Shown piece after piece: positions 33,802-43,773 of a DNA stretch of 64,000 bases. The DNA lies in assembly GCA_035935655.1 (NCBI GenBank), contig DASYWW010000015.1, positions 1-64,000 on the forward strand, in the 5' to 3' direction. The position numbers were made by a program, and so were the translations under genes. This stretch comes from Candidatus Bathyarchaeia archaeon (GTDB taxonomy: Archaea > Thermoproteota > Bathyarchaeia > 40CM-2-53-6). Position 1 is the stretch's first letter; each line of letters starts with the position of its first letter. Below the pieces are notes generated by a model. The model ran no database searches. It saw nothing but the letters and a program-made list of their open reading frames with translations, and was not told the origin of the DNA.

Positions 33802-34695
33802 GTGGGCTTGGGCGAGCATCTCCTCTCAGAAAGGTGTCGAGCAACGGCTACTAATCATGCAGCAACATCCTTGGTATCGATAATTATCCCGACGCAAAAT
33901 TCCTCTCCGACCCTTGGCATCTGTCTTAGGTCAATTCAATCCCAAACCTATCCCCACACAAACATAGTCATCGTCGACGGCAATAGCACCGACACCACAG
34001 AAAACATCGCCAAGAGATATGGCGCTCAAGTTATTCGGACCCATCGCTCTCGGTCAGCCGCTCGGAACATTGGCGCATTCGCTGCGCTGGGAGAATACCT
34101 CCTATTTCTTGACTCCGATATGGAACTGACTTCCGATGTCATTTCCAACTGTGTAGAGACCACACGCAAACATTGCCTTGATGGAGTCATGATTCCTGAA
34201 GTCAGAGTAGGCAAGGGTTTCTGGGCTAAGTGTCGCGCACTAGAACGAGCGACCTATGTCGGCGATCCGCTCATAGAATCCGCGAGATTTTTCCAGAAGA
34301 AAGCGATTCTTTCATTGGGAGCATTCGATGAAGATCTCGAAGCCGGCGAGGATTGGGATCTTCAGAGAAGACTGGAAGAATCCCATTGCAAAATAGGAAC
34401 TATTAGCAATTGCATAAGGCATCATGAAGGCAATCTCACACTAGGCCATCTGGTCTCGAAGCGATACTATTACGGAAAGACCATAATGAAGTATGTCAAG
34501 AAGAATTCTTCGCGAGCACGAAGTCAGTTCGTCCCTATCCGGCTTAACTATATCAGAAACTGGAGAATGCTTATCTCAAATCCTCAGTACGCTCTGGGAA
34601 TGATTCTCATGAGAATGGTTGAAAACATCGCTGTCATGACGGCAATTCTCGCCTCGTCTACATGGGATAAGAGAACATCCCCACCATCGGGTTAG
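33802..34695 (+). CDS. GT2 glycosyltransferase
   Basis: VSIIIPTQNSSPTLGICLRS, IVIVDGNSTDTTENIAKRYG, RSAARNIGA and LLFLDSDMEL (DxD) are the GT2 core, and AGEDWDLQRRLEES provides the ED base motif near residue 195. A hydrophobic segment closes the protein. The GTG at 33802 avoids overlap with the epimerase; TTG 33727 is also open. The substrate is unknown. Confidence 0.87.
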   Translation: MGLGEHLLSERCRATATNHAATSLVSIIIPTQNSSPTLGICLRSIQSQTYPHTNIVIVDGNSTDTTENIAKRYGAQVIRTHRSRSAARNIGAFAALGEYLLFLDSDMELTSDVISNCVETTRKHCLDGVMIPEVRVGKGFWAKCRALERATYVGDPLIESARFFQKKAILSLGAFDEDLEAGEDWDLQRRLEESHCKIGTISNCIRHHEGNLTLGHLVSKRYYYGKTIMKYVKKNSSRARSQFVPIRLNYIRNWRMLISNPQYALGMILMRMVENIAVMTAILASSTWDKRTSPPSG

Positions 34696-34709
34696 TCTCG
34701 AAAGTACGC

Positions 34710-35993
34710 GTGCGAATGCTGACAAAAGTGAAAGACTACGCGACAGAGCATCACGAACTCGATACACACGACGATCGAATCGTAGAACCTTCGAGAAATT
34801 CAACTCGCATGACCATTCGGACCGTTCGTCTCCTTCCGAAGAGGGTTCTCATCATTGGTCATAGGTCCGAGATTTACGGTCCCGTACAGGCTCTAGTAAA
34901 TTTCTCAGAGAAAAACTTCAGCGAAGTCTCCGTCATACTACACCCACTACCACAATCCAGAATTGACAGCACTACATATAGAACATTCAACGAAGGAAAA
35001 GCGACGTACTCCTCAAGCAAGCGAATCTTTGGCCGATCTGAAATGCTATGCTTCATTCAACACGTTTTCTGGGCATTCTTCCTTGTCATCACAAAGACCA
35101 ACGGTAGGTTCGACTTGTGCGTCGGAATAGACAATTTGAACGCCTTCTGCGCAATCATGCTCCGCAAGTTAGGTCTTGTCAGCGATGTAGTGTTCTATGT
35201 AATCGATTATACTCCAAGAAGATTTCGAAACCCAGTGAAAAACGTGTCATATCACTGGCTCGATCAGTTATGCGTGAAGCATGCCGGCCGGGTTTGGAAT
35301 TTGTCAGACAGAATGGCAGAGGTCAGAATGAGGCAAGGAGTCGATAATGAAAGAAACCTGGTGGTGCCCGTGGGCGTTGAGCTGGAAAAGGTAAAATTCG
35401 CACCTGCAAGTGATATCGACCGAAACCGTCTCGTATTTGTAAGCCATCTGACTCGGTCGAAAGGTGGGGAACTTCTAATTTCTGCAATGAAAGATCTTCA
35501 AGATAGGGGTATCTACGCCAAATTGGACATAATCGGAACCGGACCTTTTGAACAACATCTGCGAGAGTTGGTTGCAAAAGCGAATCTAGGTGAGAGAATA
35601 GAATTTCTGGGTCTGGTTCGCCATGATGAACTCCTACGTTACCTATCGATGTACGGGATCGCTGTCGCTCCATACATGGAGGACCCCGACAGCATCACTT
35701 ACCTCGCGGACCCAACGAAACCGAAGGAGTATCTAGCCTGCGGTTTGCCGGTAATAATCACTAGGGTCCCATGGATCGCAAAAGAAATTGAGAGAAGAGA
35801 GATGGGAATCGCAATCAAATACGATAAACAGGAGTTAGTGGATGCAATCATCCGGCTCTTGCAAGATGAAGAATTCTATCAGAGGTGTCGCACAAATGCT
35901 GAGGCATTTTCAGCGAGACTTGGTTGGGATAGCGTTTTCGAATCAGCATTTCACAAGAGCATCTCGAGGATGTTCGCCACAGAACCGAGATAG
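34710..35993 (+). CDS. GT4 glycosyltransferase
   Basis: The 427-residue GT-B protein has an N-terminal domain with RVLIIGHRSEIYGPVQALVNF and a donor domain with RLVFVSHLTRSKGGELL, LDIIGTGPFEQHL, RIEFLGLVRHDELLRYL and KPKEYLACGLPVIIT. The C-terminal helix SARLGWDSVFESAF is typical. It begins 14 bp after the previous GT2, so it is probably co-transcribed. The first ~30 residues from the GTG are poorly conserved-looking. Confidence 0.88.
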   Translation: MRMLTKVKDYATEHHELDTHDDRIVEPSRNSTRMTIRTVRLLPKRVLIIGHRSEIYGPVQALVNFSEKNFSEVSVILHPLPQSRIDSTTYRTFNEGKATYSSSKRIFGRSEMLCFIQHVFWAFFLVITKTNGRFDLCVGIDNLNAFCAIMLRKLGLVSDVVFYVIDYTPRRFRNPVKNVSYHWLDQLCVKHAGRVWNLSDRMAEVRMRQGVDNERNLVVPVGVELEKVKFAPASDIDRNRLVFVSHLTRSKGGELLISAMKDLQDRGIYAKLDIIGTGPFEQHLRELVAKANLGERIEFLGLVRHDELLRYLSMYGIAVAPYMEDPDSITYLADPTKPKEYLACGLPVIITRVPWIAKEIERREMGIAIKYDKQELVDAIIRLLQDEEFYQRCRTNAEAFSARLGWDSVFESAFHKSISRMFATEPR

Positions 35994-36014
35994 TACCATT
36001 TCTCCAAAAGAACG

Positions 36015-36902
36015 GTGAGCATTTCGGAGCACGAAAGAGGACAGCAACGGTATTTTGACGCCGAATTCGAGGGCTACTCCAGATATCAACTGGAAAACTG
36101 GAGAAGAAGTTTCCTCAATAGAATTTTCACTGCGTTAGGAATAGGAAGCACGCGGAACGAATCATACCTTGACATTGGAGTTGGAGGGTCCGGTTACACA
36201 GTTATCGAAGCCACGCGAAAAGGATGTGTGTCGGTCGGCGTAGATATCTCATCAGAAGGAGTTAGAAAGGCTAAGACCTTTGCAAACTCAGAACTCGGGC
36301 GAAATGCGAACTTTGATTTCGTGGTTGGTTCGATCGACAATTTACCATTCAAGGACGAAACGTTCGCTAAGATAAGCACCATCGCGGTTCTGGAACATGT
36401 ACCTGATGACAAAAGAGCAATTTTGGAAATGTCTAGGGTGAGCAAACCCGACGGGGAGGTCTTTATCACCGTTCCGAATGCATACTCAAGAATCTTTCCA
36501 ATCTTCTGGCTACCTTACTTTTTTTGGGACAAGAGGGTGGGTCATCTTCGACACTACAAAGCGGAGGACTTGATACGGCAGTTTTCGAACTGCCGATTCA
36601 CTCCTAAAGATATGCGATATTCAGGCCACGCTTACAAGCTAATTCAAATCTTGCTATCGTTTGTTCGCCCCAACATGACCCGCGGAAACTCCAAACTCTG
36701 GTGGAAGATGGAAGAGTTGGACCTAAGGAACTCATCGAGGGCGGGAGGACTTCAGCTCAACATAGTCCTGAAGAAAGGGAAAGTCCTGAAATTCCCCCTC
36801 GAGATGAATCTTGATCCGGGACCAAGAACTGACCTGAAGAAAACGCACGCAGGATTAATACAGTCAACCAGCTTTGCTCGGCACCCACCGGACAGATGGT
36901 GA
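36015..36902 (+). CDS. SAM-dependent methyltransferase
   Basis: Class I methyltransferase with YLDIGVGGSGYTVIEA (motif I), VSVGVDISSEG, FAKISTIAVLEHVPD, MSRVSKPDGEVFITVPN and a C-terminal region with aromatic residues (FWLPYFFWDKRVGHLRHYK). This latter pattern is common in methyltransferases of glycan gene clusters. It starts 21 bp after the GT4 gene. The 295-residue frame ends inside the first codons of the next gene. Confidence 0.86.
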   Translation: MSISEHERGQQRYFDAEFEGYSRYQLENWRRSFLNRIFTALGIGSTRNESYLDIGVGGSGYTVIEATRKGCVSVGVDISSEGVRKAKTFANSELGRNANFDFVVGSIDNLPFKDETFAKISTIAVLEHVPDDKRAILEMSRVSKPDGEVFITVPNAYSRIFPIFWLPYFFWDKRVGHLRHYKAEDLIRQFSNCRFTPKDMRYSGHAYKLIQILLSFVRPNMTRGNSKLWWKMEELDLRNSSRAGGLQLNIVLKKGKVLKFPLEMNLDPGPRTDLKKTHAGLIQSTSFARHPPDRW

Positions 36903-39900
36903 AAAGATATTGAGGACACAAGTAAGATTCGCGAGAGAGGCTCTGGCTGTTTCATCTTACGTATTGGTTTCTCTTCTCAGCTTGATTCGCATTCTTGTGT
37001 CCCCCGGAGTAATCTCCTACTTGTTCGATTGGGATGTCCCACCGTTTACTCAACAGTTCGTGACCGCTCTGAACACTAGAACATACTCATGGAATCCCTA
37101 CGTAGTCATGGGAACGCCCTATACAGTTGGCAATGACACATTCTACTATTTCTTCCTAAGAGCTCTCGCGCCATTAGGAGGAGCGGACGTCAGTAAGCTT
37201 CTGCTCGTGTTTGTGTTCGCACTTTCGGGCTATGGGATGTTTTCCTTGTGCAGACAATTGAAAGTCAGTCCGCTAACTTCATGGGGAAGCGGGCTCCTTT
37301 ACATGCTGTCTCCGTTCGTCTACCTGGAACTACTTGCTGGACACATTCCCTCTGTGTTCAGCTATGCAATCGCGCCGGTCTACTTGTGCTCTCTGATCAG
37401 CGCTCTAAAGGCTCCTCAACTCAAGAGGATACTCCTGAGCGGATTGATCCTAGCGATCGGTTGGACCTACATAGACTTCGTAATTATCTTACCCCTAGTT
37501 TCCCTTGCGCTTATCTTGGCCTGGAAAGGCCCTCTGAGAGTCAAATCGAGAGTATTCTTCGGTTCCGGTCTTGAAGCCGTTGGGCTTCATTCTTTCTGGA
37601 TCTTACCGCTCGTTAACGACCTTTTTTCTGGCAACATAGTTCTAAGAACGCCCGGTGAGGCTTCCCGACTGTTCATCAGGCTCTCTGTTGTCTACGGCAG
37701 CAGTTCTCCTTTGATAGACACTTTCCGATTGAAAACCTTCTTTCTATCTGACGACCCCTCATCTTGGCCGGCACTCTGGACAGGCCAAATCGCATGGCTG
37801 GCACTCAGCTTTTTGATTCCTCTCCTCGCATTCGCGGCTGTCACGCTTCGTAGAGACAGAATAACGCTTAGCCTATCCATCCTGGCACTAGGTGGCGTAA
37901 TTCTTTCCTCAGGAGTGACAGTTCTTGGATCTTCCTACGCATGGTTGATTCTGAACGTGCCTTACTTCGACATATTCACAGCTGTCCACCGGTGGTTACC
38001 GCTAGCCATTATTCCGTACTCAATTCTTGTGGGTATAACGTTTGATAGAATTGGAGCTCTTGCAGACCCCATATTCAAGTACGTTCCCTCCCGAGCTAGT
38101 GCCTCGATTGCAAAGGCAGAACATGGCATTTCGATTTTGTTCAGAGTACGCGGAAGCAGGAGAAAGGGTCTCGGTGTGCTTCTATCTGCAATGATCCTAG
38201 TATCAATGGTGGTGGGTTTTGCTGGAAGCTTCTTCATGTTTCCACCAAGGCTTCTCGAGGGCCGTTTGCATACTTACACATTTAACCAAGGTGAGCCTCA
38301 GGTCTATCAATTCCTTGCCGGGACCCAAGGAGATTTCAGAATTGCAAATTTTCCTCTGCTTGGGGATCTCGGGCTTTCTGGACAATCCTCTGCTGGCGCG
38401 GATCCACTAGGAGTATATCCACCGAAATCCGCGATCGAATTTGGGCAGGGATTTAGCTCGATTAGCGACCCTGCCGCTTACACCCGATTCCTGAGCCTAA
38501 CATCATACTTGGGCAAGACGAATGACATCGACAAACTCCTCGGCCTTGCGAACGTGAGATACATCGTTTATTATCACAACCGAACTGATGAAATCCAGCG
38601 AGCTTTGTATGCTCCGTGGTATCCTGGGCAACAAGATGTCTTGCTGCACAACTTCTTCGCAGCTCAGTCCGGCCTTAAAGTAATCACAGACAATGGAAAC
38701 ATAACCGTTTACGAGAATCAAGCCTACACTCCCCACATTTACGGAGTCAATAACATGGACATTATCACCGGGGATAGATCTGCACTTTTGGCACTTGCCA
38801 AGCTCGAGAACTATTCTATTAGTAACAATGCTTTGGTTTTCTCTGGCCAAATTCCATACAGCGATGCGAGAAATACGTTCAATCTTGCTCGAGGAATTGT
38901 CGTCGTTGATGGCGATATTATGGATCTGGTGTTGCCATTTCTGCCCAGCGAATACACGATTAATCCCGGGTTTTATTCAACTCAATCAAGTTGGTTGTCG
39001 ATTGACAACGAATGGTGGGGAAAGTGGAGATTCTCTTCTGCGGAAAACTTCGGGGATGGATTGTTCACTCGGAATCCTAACGATGCAGTCACCATCTCAT
39101 TTGACGCAAAACAAGACTCGTTGTATGACATCTGGGCGAAGCTCTACTATGATTCATCTTCGTTTTCCACTAGATTCGATATCGACGGCAAAACCCTCTC
39201 GCAAGTCGACACGTATCTTCCTTCTGATATGGGATTCCAGTGGATGCAAGTGGGTTCAATTGAACTCGGAAAAGGCAGTCATAACATACTTGTGACGAAC
39301 GGCAATATCGGCACTACGTCTCTGTTACAGCTACTCGTAGTGCCTCACGATATTCTATCATCCGCTGAGGCGAAGGTGAATCTCTTGACGGAAAACAAAA
39401 CGTTAACGTTTCTAACGAAACCACTTGCGACCACTGCAGAACTCTTTAATTCAACCCAGTTGTTGAGGAGTATCTACTTCATTCCCGGTGCAGATCGAAC
39501 AAGCAAACTCTCCTACGACTACTCACTGCCGGACAACTCCTTCCAGCTGAGAGCAACTTTCAACCAAACTGGGTCTGTTAATGAGGCCGTGCTGGGACAC
39601 ATCGACATCGGAACTCCTTACACTTTGGCCGAGATGCAATCCTTGGAGTTGACCTTGCAACTATCAAATCCATCACTGCAGTTCTTCGAGATAAAGTTCA
39701 ATCTTGACACTACAGGAGGTGGAGTCGCAGACACGGTAATACCTATCCTCCATTCTCCTTCTGACCTCTCCCCTAACCTCGATTCGAGGCTGAGCTTCAA
39801 TCTAGCTTCTCTCGCGCAGACCTACAGTCTGAATGCAGACAAGACCAGGCTGGTAGGACTTCAAGTTGTGTTTCAAAAGACAGCCGGAAAGGACCTTTCG

Positions 39901-40632
39901 AGCAACCCTCGAACGGTTACCTTTGCAATAAAAAATCTCAACATCGTCAAGAACAAACAACAGTTTGACTTCAATGCTTCATACGGCAACGCGATAATAG
40001 GAAACGCGAGAGCGTCTGTATCAGTTTCCAACTCGGGAGTTTATCAGCTTATGGCAAGAATAAAGGCGAACAGCGACAGCAATGTGACGTTGAGCGAAGA
40101 CGGAAACTCAATCGTTACCCTGTCAATGGCCCCCACCAAGGAGTACAAATGGGTGAACTTCGGACAATCATACATTTACAGCGGTAAACATGAAGTTGCA
40201 ATTGACTCGATCGGCTCGACCACGATAGACCTGGTTATGATCGAAAGCTCACCTGCTAATGATGCGAATTTCGCTAACCCAACGCTGACATTCGACAGGA
40301 TTGACCCGACAAAGTACGTAGTTACTACGAACCAAACAAAATCAATGTTCCTCATCTTCATGGAGAACTATGACCCCTCCTGGTCGATCTCAGTTGCTAA
40401 CTCATTGCACCTACGCGCCTACGGGTTGTCAAACGTGTATTATGTTTCAAATCCCCCCGCCGAAATGTCCCTAACTTATTCAAGGCAATTCCTGTTTTCT
40501 ATTGGGTCAACGATAACCGAAGCAATTTGGGGATTGCTTGCTATGGCGGTCATTGTGCCTACGAGGTTCTGGAACCGATTGACCAAGAAAGTCCCATTTC
40601 GAAAGAACTTGCGCGGCCGGTTTCCGAAATGA
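36874..40632 (+). CDS. very large GT-C-like membrane protein with extracellular beta domains
   Basis: The ~1,250-residue product has about a dozen transmembrane helices in residues ~20-460, with YLFDWDVPPFTQQF carrying an Asp pair in the first extracytoplasmic loop. A ~750-residue ectodomain follows with several jelly-roll-like stretches (YDIWAKLYYDSSSFSTRFDIDGKTL; YQLMARIKANSDSNVTLSED) and one final helix. The layout resembles membrane arabinosyl/mannosyltransferase-like proteins with carbohydrate-binding tails. TTG 36910 gives a non-overlapping start. It is probably the terminal transferase or anchor of the cluster. Confidence 0.72.
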   Translation: MLGTHRTDGEKILRTQVRFAREALAVSSYVLVSLLSLIRILVSPGVISYLFDWDVPPFTQQFVTALNTRTYSWNPYVVMGTPYTVGNDTFYYFFLRALAPLGGADVSKLLLVFVFALSGYGMFSLCRQLKVSPLTSWGSGLLYMLSPFVYLELLAGHIPSVFSYAIAPVYLCSLISALKAPQLKRILLSGLILAIGWTYIDFVIILPLVSLALILAWKGPLRVKSRVFFGSGLEAVGLHSFWILPLVNDLFSGNIVLRTPGEASRLFIRLSVVYGSSSPLIDTFRLKTFFLSDDPSSWPALWTGQIAWLALSFLIPLLAFAAVTLRRDRITLSLSILALGGVILSSGVTVLGSSYAWLILNVPYFDIFTAVHRWLPLAIIPYSILVGITFDRIGALADPIFKYVPSRASASIAKAEHGISILFRVRGSRRKGLGVLLSAMILVSMVVGFAGSFFMFPPRLLEGRLHTYTFNQGEPQVYQFLAGTQGDFRIANFPLLGDLGLSGQSSAGADPLGVYPPKSAIEFGQGFSSISDPAAYTRFLSLTSYLGKTNDIDKLLGLANVRYIVYYHNRTDEIQRALYAPWYPGQQDVLLHNFFAAQSGLKVITDNGNITVYENQAYTPHIYGVNNMDIITGDRSALLALAKLENYSISNNALVFSGQIPYSDARNTFNLARGIVVVDGDIMDLVLPFLPSEYTINPGFYSTQSSWLSIDNEWWGKWRFSSAENFGDGLFTRNPNDAVTISFDAKQDSLYDIWAKLYYDSSSFSTRFDIDGKTLSQVDTYLPSDMGFQWMQVGSIELGKGSHNILVTNGNIGTTSLLQLLVVPHDILSSAEAKVNLLTENKTLTFLTKPLATTAELFNSTQLLRSIYFIPGADRTSKLSYDYSLPDNSFQLRATFNQTGSVNEAVLGHIDIGTPYTLAEMQSLELTLQLSNPSLQFFEIKFNLDTTGGGVADTVIPILHSPSDLSPNLDSRLSFNLASLAQTYSLNADKTRLVGLQVVFQKTAGKDLSSNPRTVTFAIKNLNIVKNKQQFDFNASYGNAIIGNARASVSVSNSGVYQLMARIKANSDSNVTLSEDGNSIVTLSMAPTKEYKWVNFGQSYIYSGKHEVAIDSIGSTTIDLVMIESSPANDANFANPTLTFDRIDPTKYVVTTNQTKSMFLIFMENYDPSWSISVANSLHLRAYGLSNVYYVSNPPAEMSLTYSRQFLFSIGSTITEAIWGLLAMAVIVPTRFWNRLTKKVPFRKNLRGRFPK

Positions 40633-40681
40633 TACGATGCATCGACAACTTGCCCCGCTCGACGAAGCTCTCGTGAATCGT

Positions 40682-41419
40682 ATGAAAGCGCTGATTCTAG
40701 CTGCCGGGAGGGGGAAGCGACTTGGTAACGCCTATGACCAAAGCAAATGCATGCTAGAGATCGACTCGAAACCCCTGATTGAATACAGTCTCGACTCTGC
40801 CGTTGCTACAAGGGCGCAGGAACTAGTCATCGTAGTCGGTCACAGAGCAGATGAAATAATGAAAAGATACGGAAGGGAGTACAGAGGCAGACCTATACAA
40901 TACGCTTTACAGGAGAATCAGAATGGGCTTGTCCATGCTATTGAATGCGCGGAGAAGCCCATTGCCGGAGAGGACTTTCTATTACTTCTCGGGGACGAAA
41001 TAATGCTCAGACCCTGCCACGAAGCGATGATTCATCAATTCGTGGCTCAGAGGCCGTTTGCGATATGTGGCGTGCTTATCGAGAAGCGTAGACATCGAAT
41101 AAGTAAAACCTACTCAATCATTCAAGATGAGTCTAGAAAAATCTGTAGGCTGATCGAAAAGCCGCGGAATCCCGCGAATGACTGGATGGGCACAGGCAGT
41201 TGCATATTTAGGAATGAAATCTACTCTTATGTCGAGCGTACCCCCTTGAATCAGAACAGAGGCGAAAGAGAACTCCCTGATTTGATCCAATGCGCGATTG
41301 ACGACGGTGAAGAGATAAAGTCGTTCACGATATGTGAAAAATATTTCAACATCAACTCTCCAGAAGATCTGCGAGAGGCAACAGAGAATTCTCTACTGCT
41401 ATCGCCTACAAGCTCTTAG
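40682..41419 (+). CDS. sugar-nucleotide pyrophosphorylase-like nucleotidyltransferase
   Basis: From the ATG at 40682: MKALILAAGRGKRLG (nucleotide loop), SKCMLEIDSKPLIEYSL, LLLLGDEIM and RLIEKPRNP (sugar-binding Glu-Lys-Pro). This is the NTP_transferase fold of enzymes that make NDP-sugars. GTGSCIFRNEIYSYVE further supports it. It would supply an activated sugar to the glycosyltransferases upstream and is the last gene of the run. The longer frame from 40637 lacks family similarity. Confidence 0.86.
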   Translation: MKALILAAGRGKRLGNAYDQSKCMLEIDSKPLIEYSLDSAVATRAQELVIVVGHRADEIMKRYGREYRGRPIQYALQENQNGLVHAIECAEKPIAGEDFLLLLGDEIMLRPCHEAMIHQFVAQRPFAICGVLIEKRRHRISKTYSIIQDESRKICRLIEKPRNPANDWMGTGSCIFRNEIYSYVERTPLNQNRGERELPDLIQCAIDDGEEIKSFTICEKYFNINSPEDLREATENSLLLSPTSS

Positions 41420-41474
41420 TTCAGGGTTGTTACGAATTCTCGCGCCAACTGGAGGTTGGATCCCTCTCTTCGGC

Positions 41475-41560
41475 ACGCCTTCCTCAACACCCACTCCCCT
41501 GAGAGCTCGCCCTTTCGAATTCGTAGTTCATAATTTCTGGCATCAATCCGGCTATGGTTA
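41475..41560 (-). pseudogene. weak galU 5'-end relic
   Basis: The minus strand reads GTGTTGAGGAAGGCG, close to the start of the galU relic at 49773. It is preceded at a similar distance (about 32 bp) by GAAATTATGAACTAC, which resembles the conserved galU promoter block. Downstream similarity stops quickly. It is plausible mainly because the other relics exist. Confidence 0.35.
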
Positions 41561-41568
41561 AACCGACA

Positions 41569-41834
41569 AGAAGCATCTCCGGATCTTCCTCCTAACGATC
41601 ATCGACTACGCCGCCCTAGCAACAAACCTCCACCTGACCCCACTCTTCCGTCTCCCCACCCTCCTAGTCATCTTCGCATTCTCCTTCCTGATCGTCTGCC
41701 GACAGCTTTTCGTCTTCCGAGAGACTGACTTCGAACTCTTAGGGAATGCTCTTCCCGATGCGTTGAGGTCGGTTTTAGTAGTGGAGCGCCTCCTTGTTCG
41801 GGAGAGAGTGGATTCGGAAAAAATTGGGGATTAG
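41569..41834 (+). pseudogene. membrane-protein gene fragment, no start codon
   Basis: An open frame ending in TAG at 41832 encodes two hydrophobic segments (FLLTIIDYAALATNL; PTLLVIFAFSFLIVC), then RQLFVFRETDFELLGNALPD and a charged tail. An in-frame stop lies just before it and no ATG, GTG or TTG can serve the whole reading frame. A frameshifted relative is found at 47143-47340. It is read as the 3' part of a lost membrane-protein gene. Confidence 0.6.
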
Positions 41835-41855
41835 TATTTGAGGGGCTTTCTGGTC

Positions 41856-42335
41856 TCAGTAGCTGATGGTTCCGGTGAAGGTGCCCGAGAAGGTTCCTCC
41901 TGTCATTGAGGTCTGAACGATAGTAACGTGAGCTGTCGTTGAGCCCGAGGCATCTGAAAATCGACCTGTACCTCCAGTGATAGTGCTAGATGCGGTAAGC
42001 TGGAAAACGTGTGGATTGGAAGTCGGACAGAAAACGTCATTCGCGGTTTCGAAAAGCTTGTCACCATTTGCTGCCGTAGTAGTGACCTGTTCTTTTGCGG
42101 TGAATCCTCCGCATTCTGACGGGCCACCCATGGTGCTTGTTGCCTCAAAGACTACCTTTCCGAGATGCGATTCATGCCCCTCACCCGATATGGACGCCGT
42201 GGTTTGGGATGTGAGGGTAAAGGTGCCTGAAACAGTTGCGCTGTAAGGTCTTGAATGTGTAGCGAATGCAGCTGGAAACGCACCGAGCACCATCAGAACG
42301 GCTAGGGTAATGGGAACCAGAATCATTCTTTTCAT
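41856..42335 (-). CDS. secreted beta-barrel-like protein
   Basis: The ATG at 42335 (MKRMILVPITLAVLMVLGA) is preceded by a strong ribosome site, GGGAGGTG, so it is preferred over the upstream GTG. A signal peptide ends near AFATHS. The mature ~130 residues are Thr/Ser/Gly-rich with alternating strands and two cysteines (ECGGF; DVFCP). The final TGGTGRFSDASGS...GTFSGTFTGTISY recalls allene-oxide-cyclase-like or avidin-like secreted barrels. Function is unknown. Confidence 0.72.
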   Translation of the reverse strand: MKRMILVPITLAVLMVLGAFPAAFATHSRPYSATVSGTFTLTSQTTASISGEGHESHLGKVVFEATSTMGGPSECGGFTAKEQVTTTAANGDKLFETANDVFCPTSNPHVFQLTASSTITGGTGRFSDASGSTTAHVTIVQTSMTGGTFSGTFTGTISY

Positions 42336-42350
42336 TCTTCTTCTATACAC

Positions 42351-42690
42351 CTCCCTTTCCAGTCGGTTTGTCGGAGGACCCAGCGGCTTTCGAGTCTCGG
42401 AGAGTGAACCGTTTTACATCAACTTACGCTGAAGGGGCGAATTGTGTAGACCCATGGCGGCTGCGTCGAACGCAATGGGTCGTAGCCGGATGCAGAACCG
42501 CGCCTCTTTGATTATGAGTATTTCACAGTTGTGCTATCTGTGGAATGAAAAAGATGTAAGAAGCGTCCCATCGCAAGGATTCCATTGTCAAAGTGTTCTT
42601 GGATAACATTATATTGACAATAGGGACGACCAGTTCCTTAATGTTGATTGCGAATGGACATTATCGGGGCATGAGCGAGGATTCCACTGG
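42351..42690. other. intergenic region without recognised gene
   Basis: This stretch separates the secreted-protein gene from the divergent ABC-2 operon. Apart from the ribosome site of the former at its left edge, I see no conserved frame, tRNA or repeat. Confidence 0.5.
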
Positions 42691-43773
42691 TTGGCTTTCC
42701 TTTATGGCGAGTTAGGAGCTGGGCTAGCCACAGGCGCTCCTTCGCAACCAGCGGGAGCAACAGATGCCAACCGCGTAGGCGGTTCGCCTGCACAAACTCC
42801 ACAACCGCGGTTTGAAAGACAGTCACAGGCGGCCGGAATAACCCGCGACTCCGACGCACTAAGGGCCCGCGGAAAACCGGCCGGCCTTGGGAGGCGACTG
42901 GCATCAATCATCCGGTATGAGTCTACCTGGGACCGGAGGAAATTCTGGCCCTACGGATCGACAGCTCTGATCCTGTTTTTCAGCCTGGCTATCATACTGA
43001 TTCTCAGTCTAATCCCAGCGTCGATCTCCGGCGAGCTAAGGGCTTCAGGGTGGATGTACAGCATCGTCGTTCTCGTAGGTCTCCCAACAGGTTTCCTCGC
43101 CTTCCTTGTCGGAGAGGCCTCTACGTCAGGGACCATTGGTCATGAACGGGACAAAGGGACTCTGGCAAATCTTCTCGTCCAGCCCCTCCGCCGCTCCGAG
43201 GTCTTCCTTGGAAAATACCTCGCCAAGTTGATCTGGTTCCTAGTTCTCTCCACCGCTATCGTGGTCCTAATGCTCGTCTCATCGAGGATACTCTTGGGGC
43301 CCCAGATCCATATTCAATACGCACCCATCATTATCCTAGATCTGACCCTGACATTTCTCTTCTTCGCAGCTCTCGCTCAATTCCTAAGCTGTTTCTTCCG
43401 CCGATCAAGAACAGTCTTCTTCATCATAGTCCTAATGTGGCTTGTAGTGACCATAACCACAAGCACCTTGACCGGACTGACACTTCTATCATCCGTGTCT
43501 AGCGGAAAGACTCCCGCCCTCGTCGGGTGGCTCCTTACCTTTAACCCGCTGAGCTACTCCGACATGACTCTTGCAGGGACTGTGTTGTATCTGGCTCCGC
43601 TCAGCATTTTATCGTCCAGTACCATGTTCTCTGGGCCCGGGTACGTTCTGGGATCCATTGGCTTCGGGACGCTTGGCTTTGCCGAGAAAAGTACGATAGG
43701 CCTTCTCTTCGGCACACTGGGCTTCTTGGCACTAGGCTGGATTGCGTTCCGGCGAATCGAGATCACAGGATGA
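42691..43773 (+). CDS. ABC-2 type transporter permease
   Basis: The conserved part starts at GLGRRLASIIRYESTWDRRKFWPYG (~residue 67) and contains six transmembrane segments. GTIGHERDKGTLANLLVQPLRRSEVFLGKYLAKL is the classic cytoplasmic coupling segment of ABC-2 permeases. The first ~60 residues from the TTG are low-complexity (AGATDANRVGGSPAQT) and the start is uncertain. Its stop overlaps the start of the ATPase by 4 bp (ATGA). It probably exports a lipid, drug or peptide. Confidence 0.86.
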   Translation: MAFLYGELGAGLATGAPSQPAGATDANRVGGSPAQTPQPRFERQSQAAGITRDSDALRARGKPAGLGRRLASIIRYESTWDRRKFWPYGSTALILFFSLAIILILSLIPASISGELRASGWMYSIVVLVGLPTGFLAFLVGEASTSGTIGHERDKGTLANLLVQPLRRSEVFLGKYLAKLIWFLVLSTAIVVLMLVSSRILLGPQIHIQYAPIIILDLTLTFLFFAALAQFLSCFFRRSRTVFFIIVLMWLVVTITTSTLTGLTLLSSVSSGKTPALVGWLLTFNPLSYSDMTLAGTVLYLAPLSILSSSTMFSGPGYVLGSIGFGTLGFAEKSTIGLLFGTLGFLALGWIAFRRIEITG

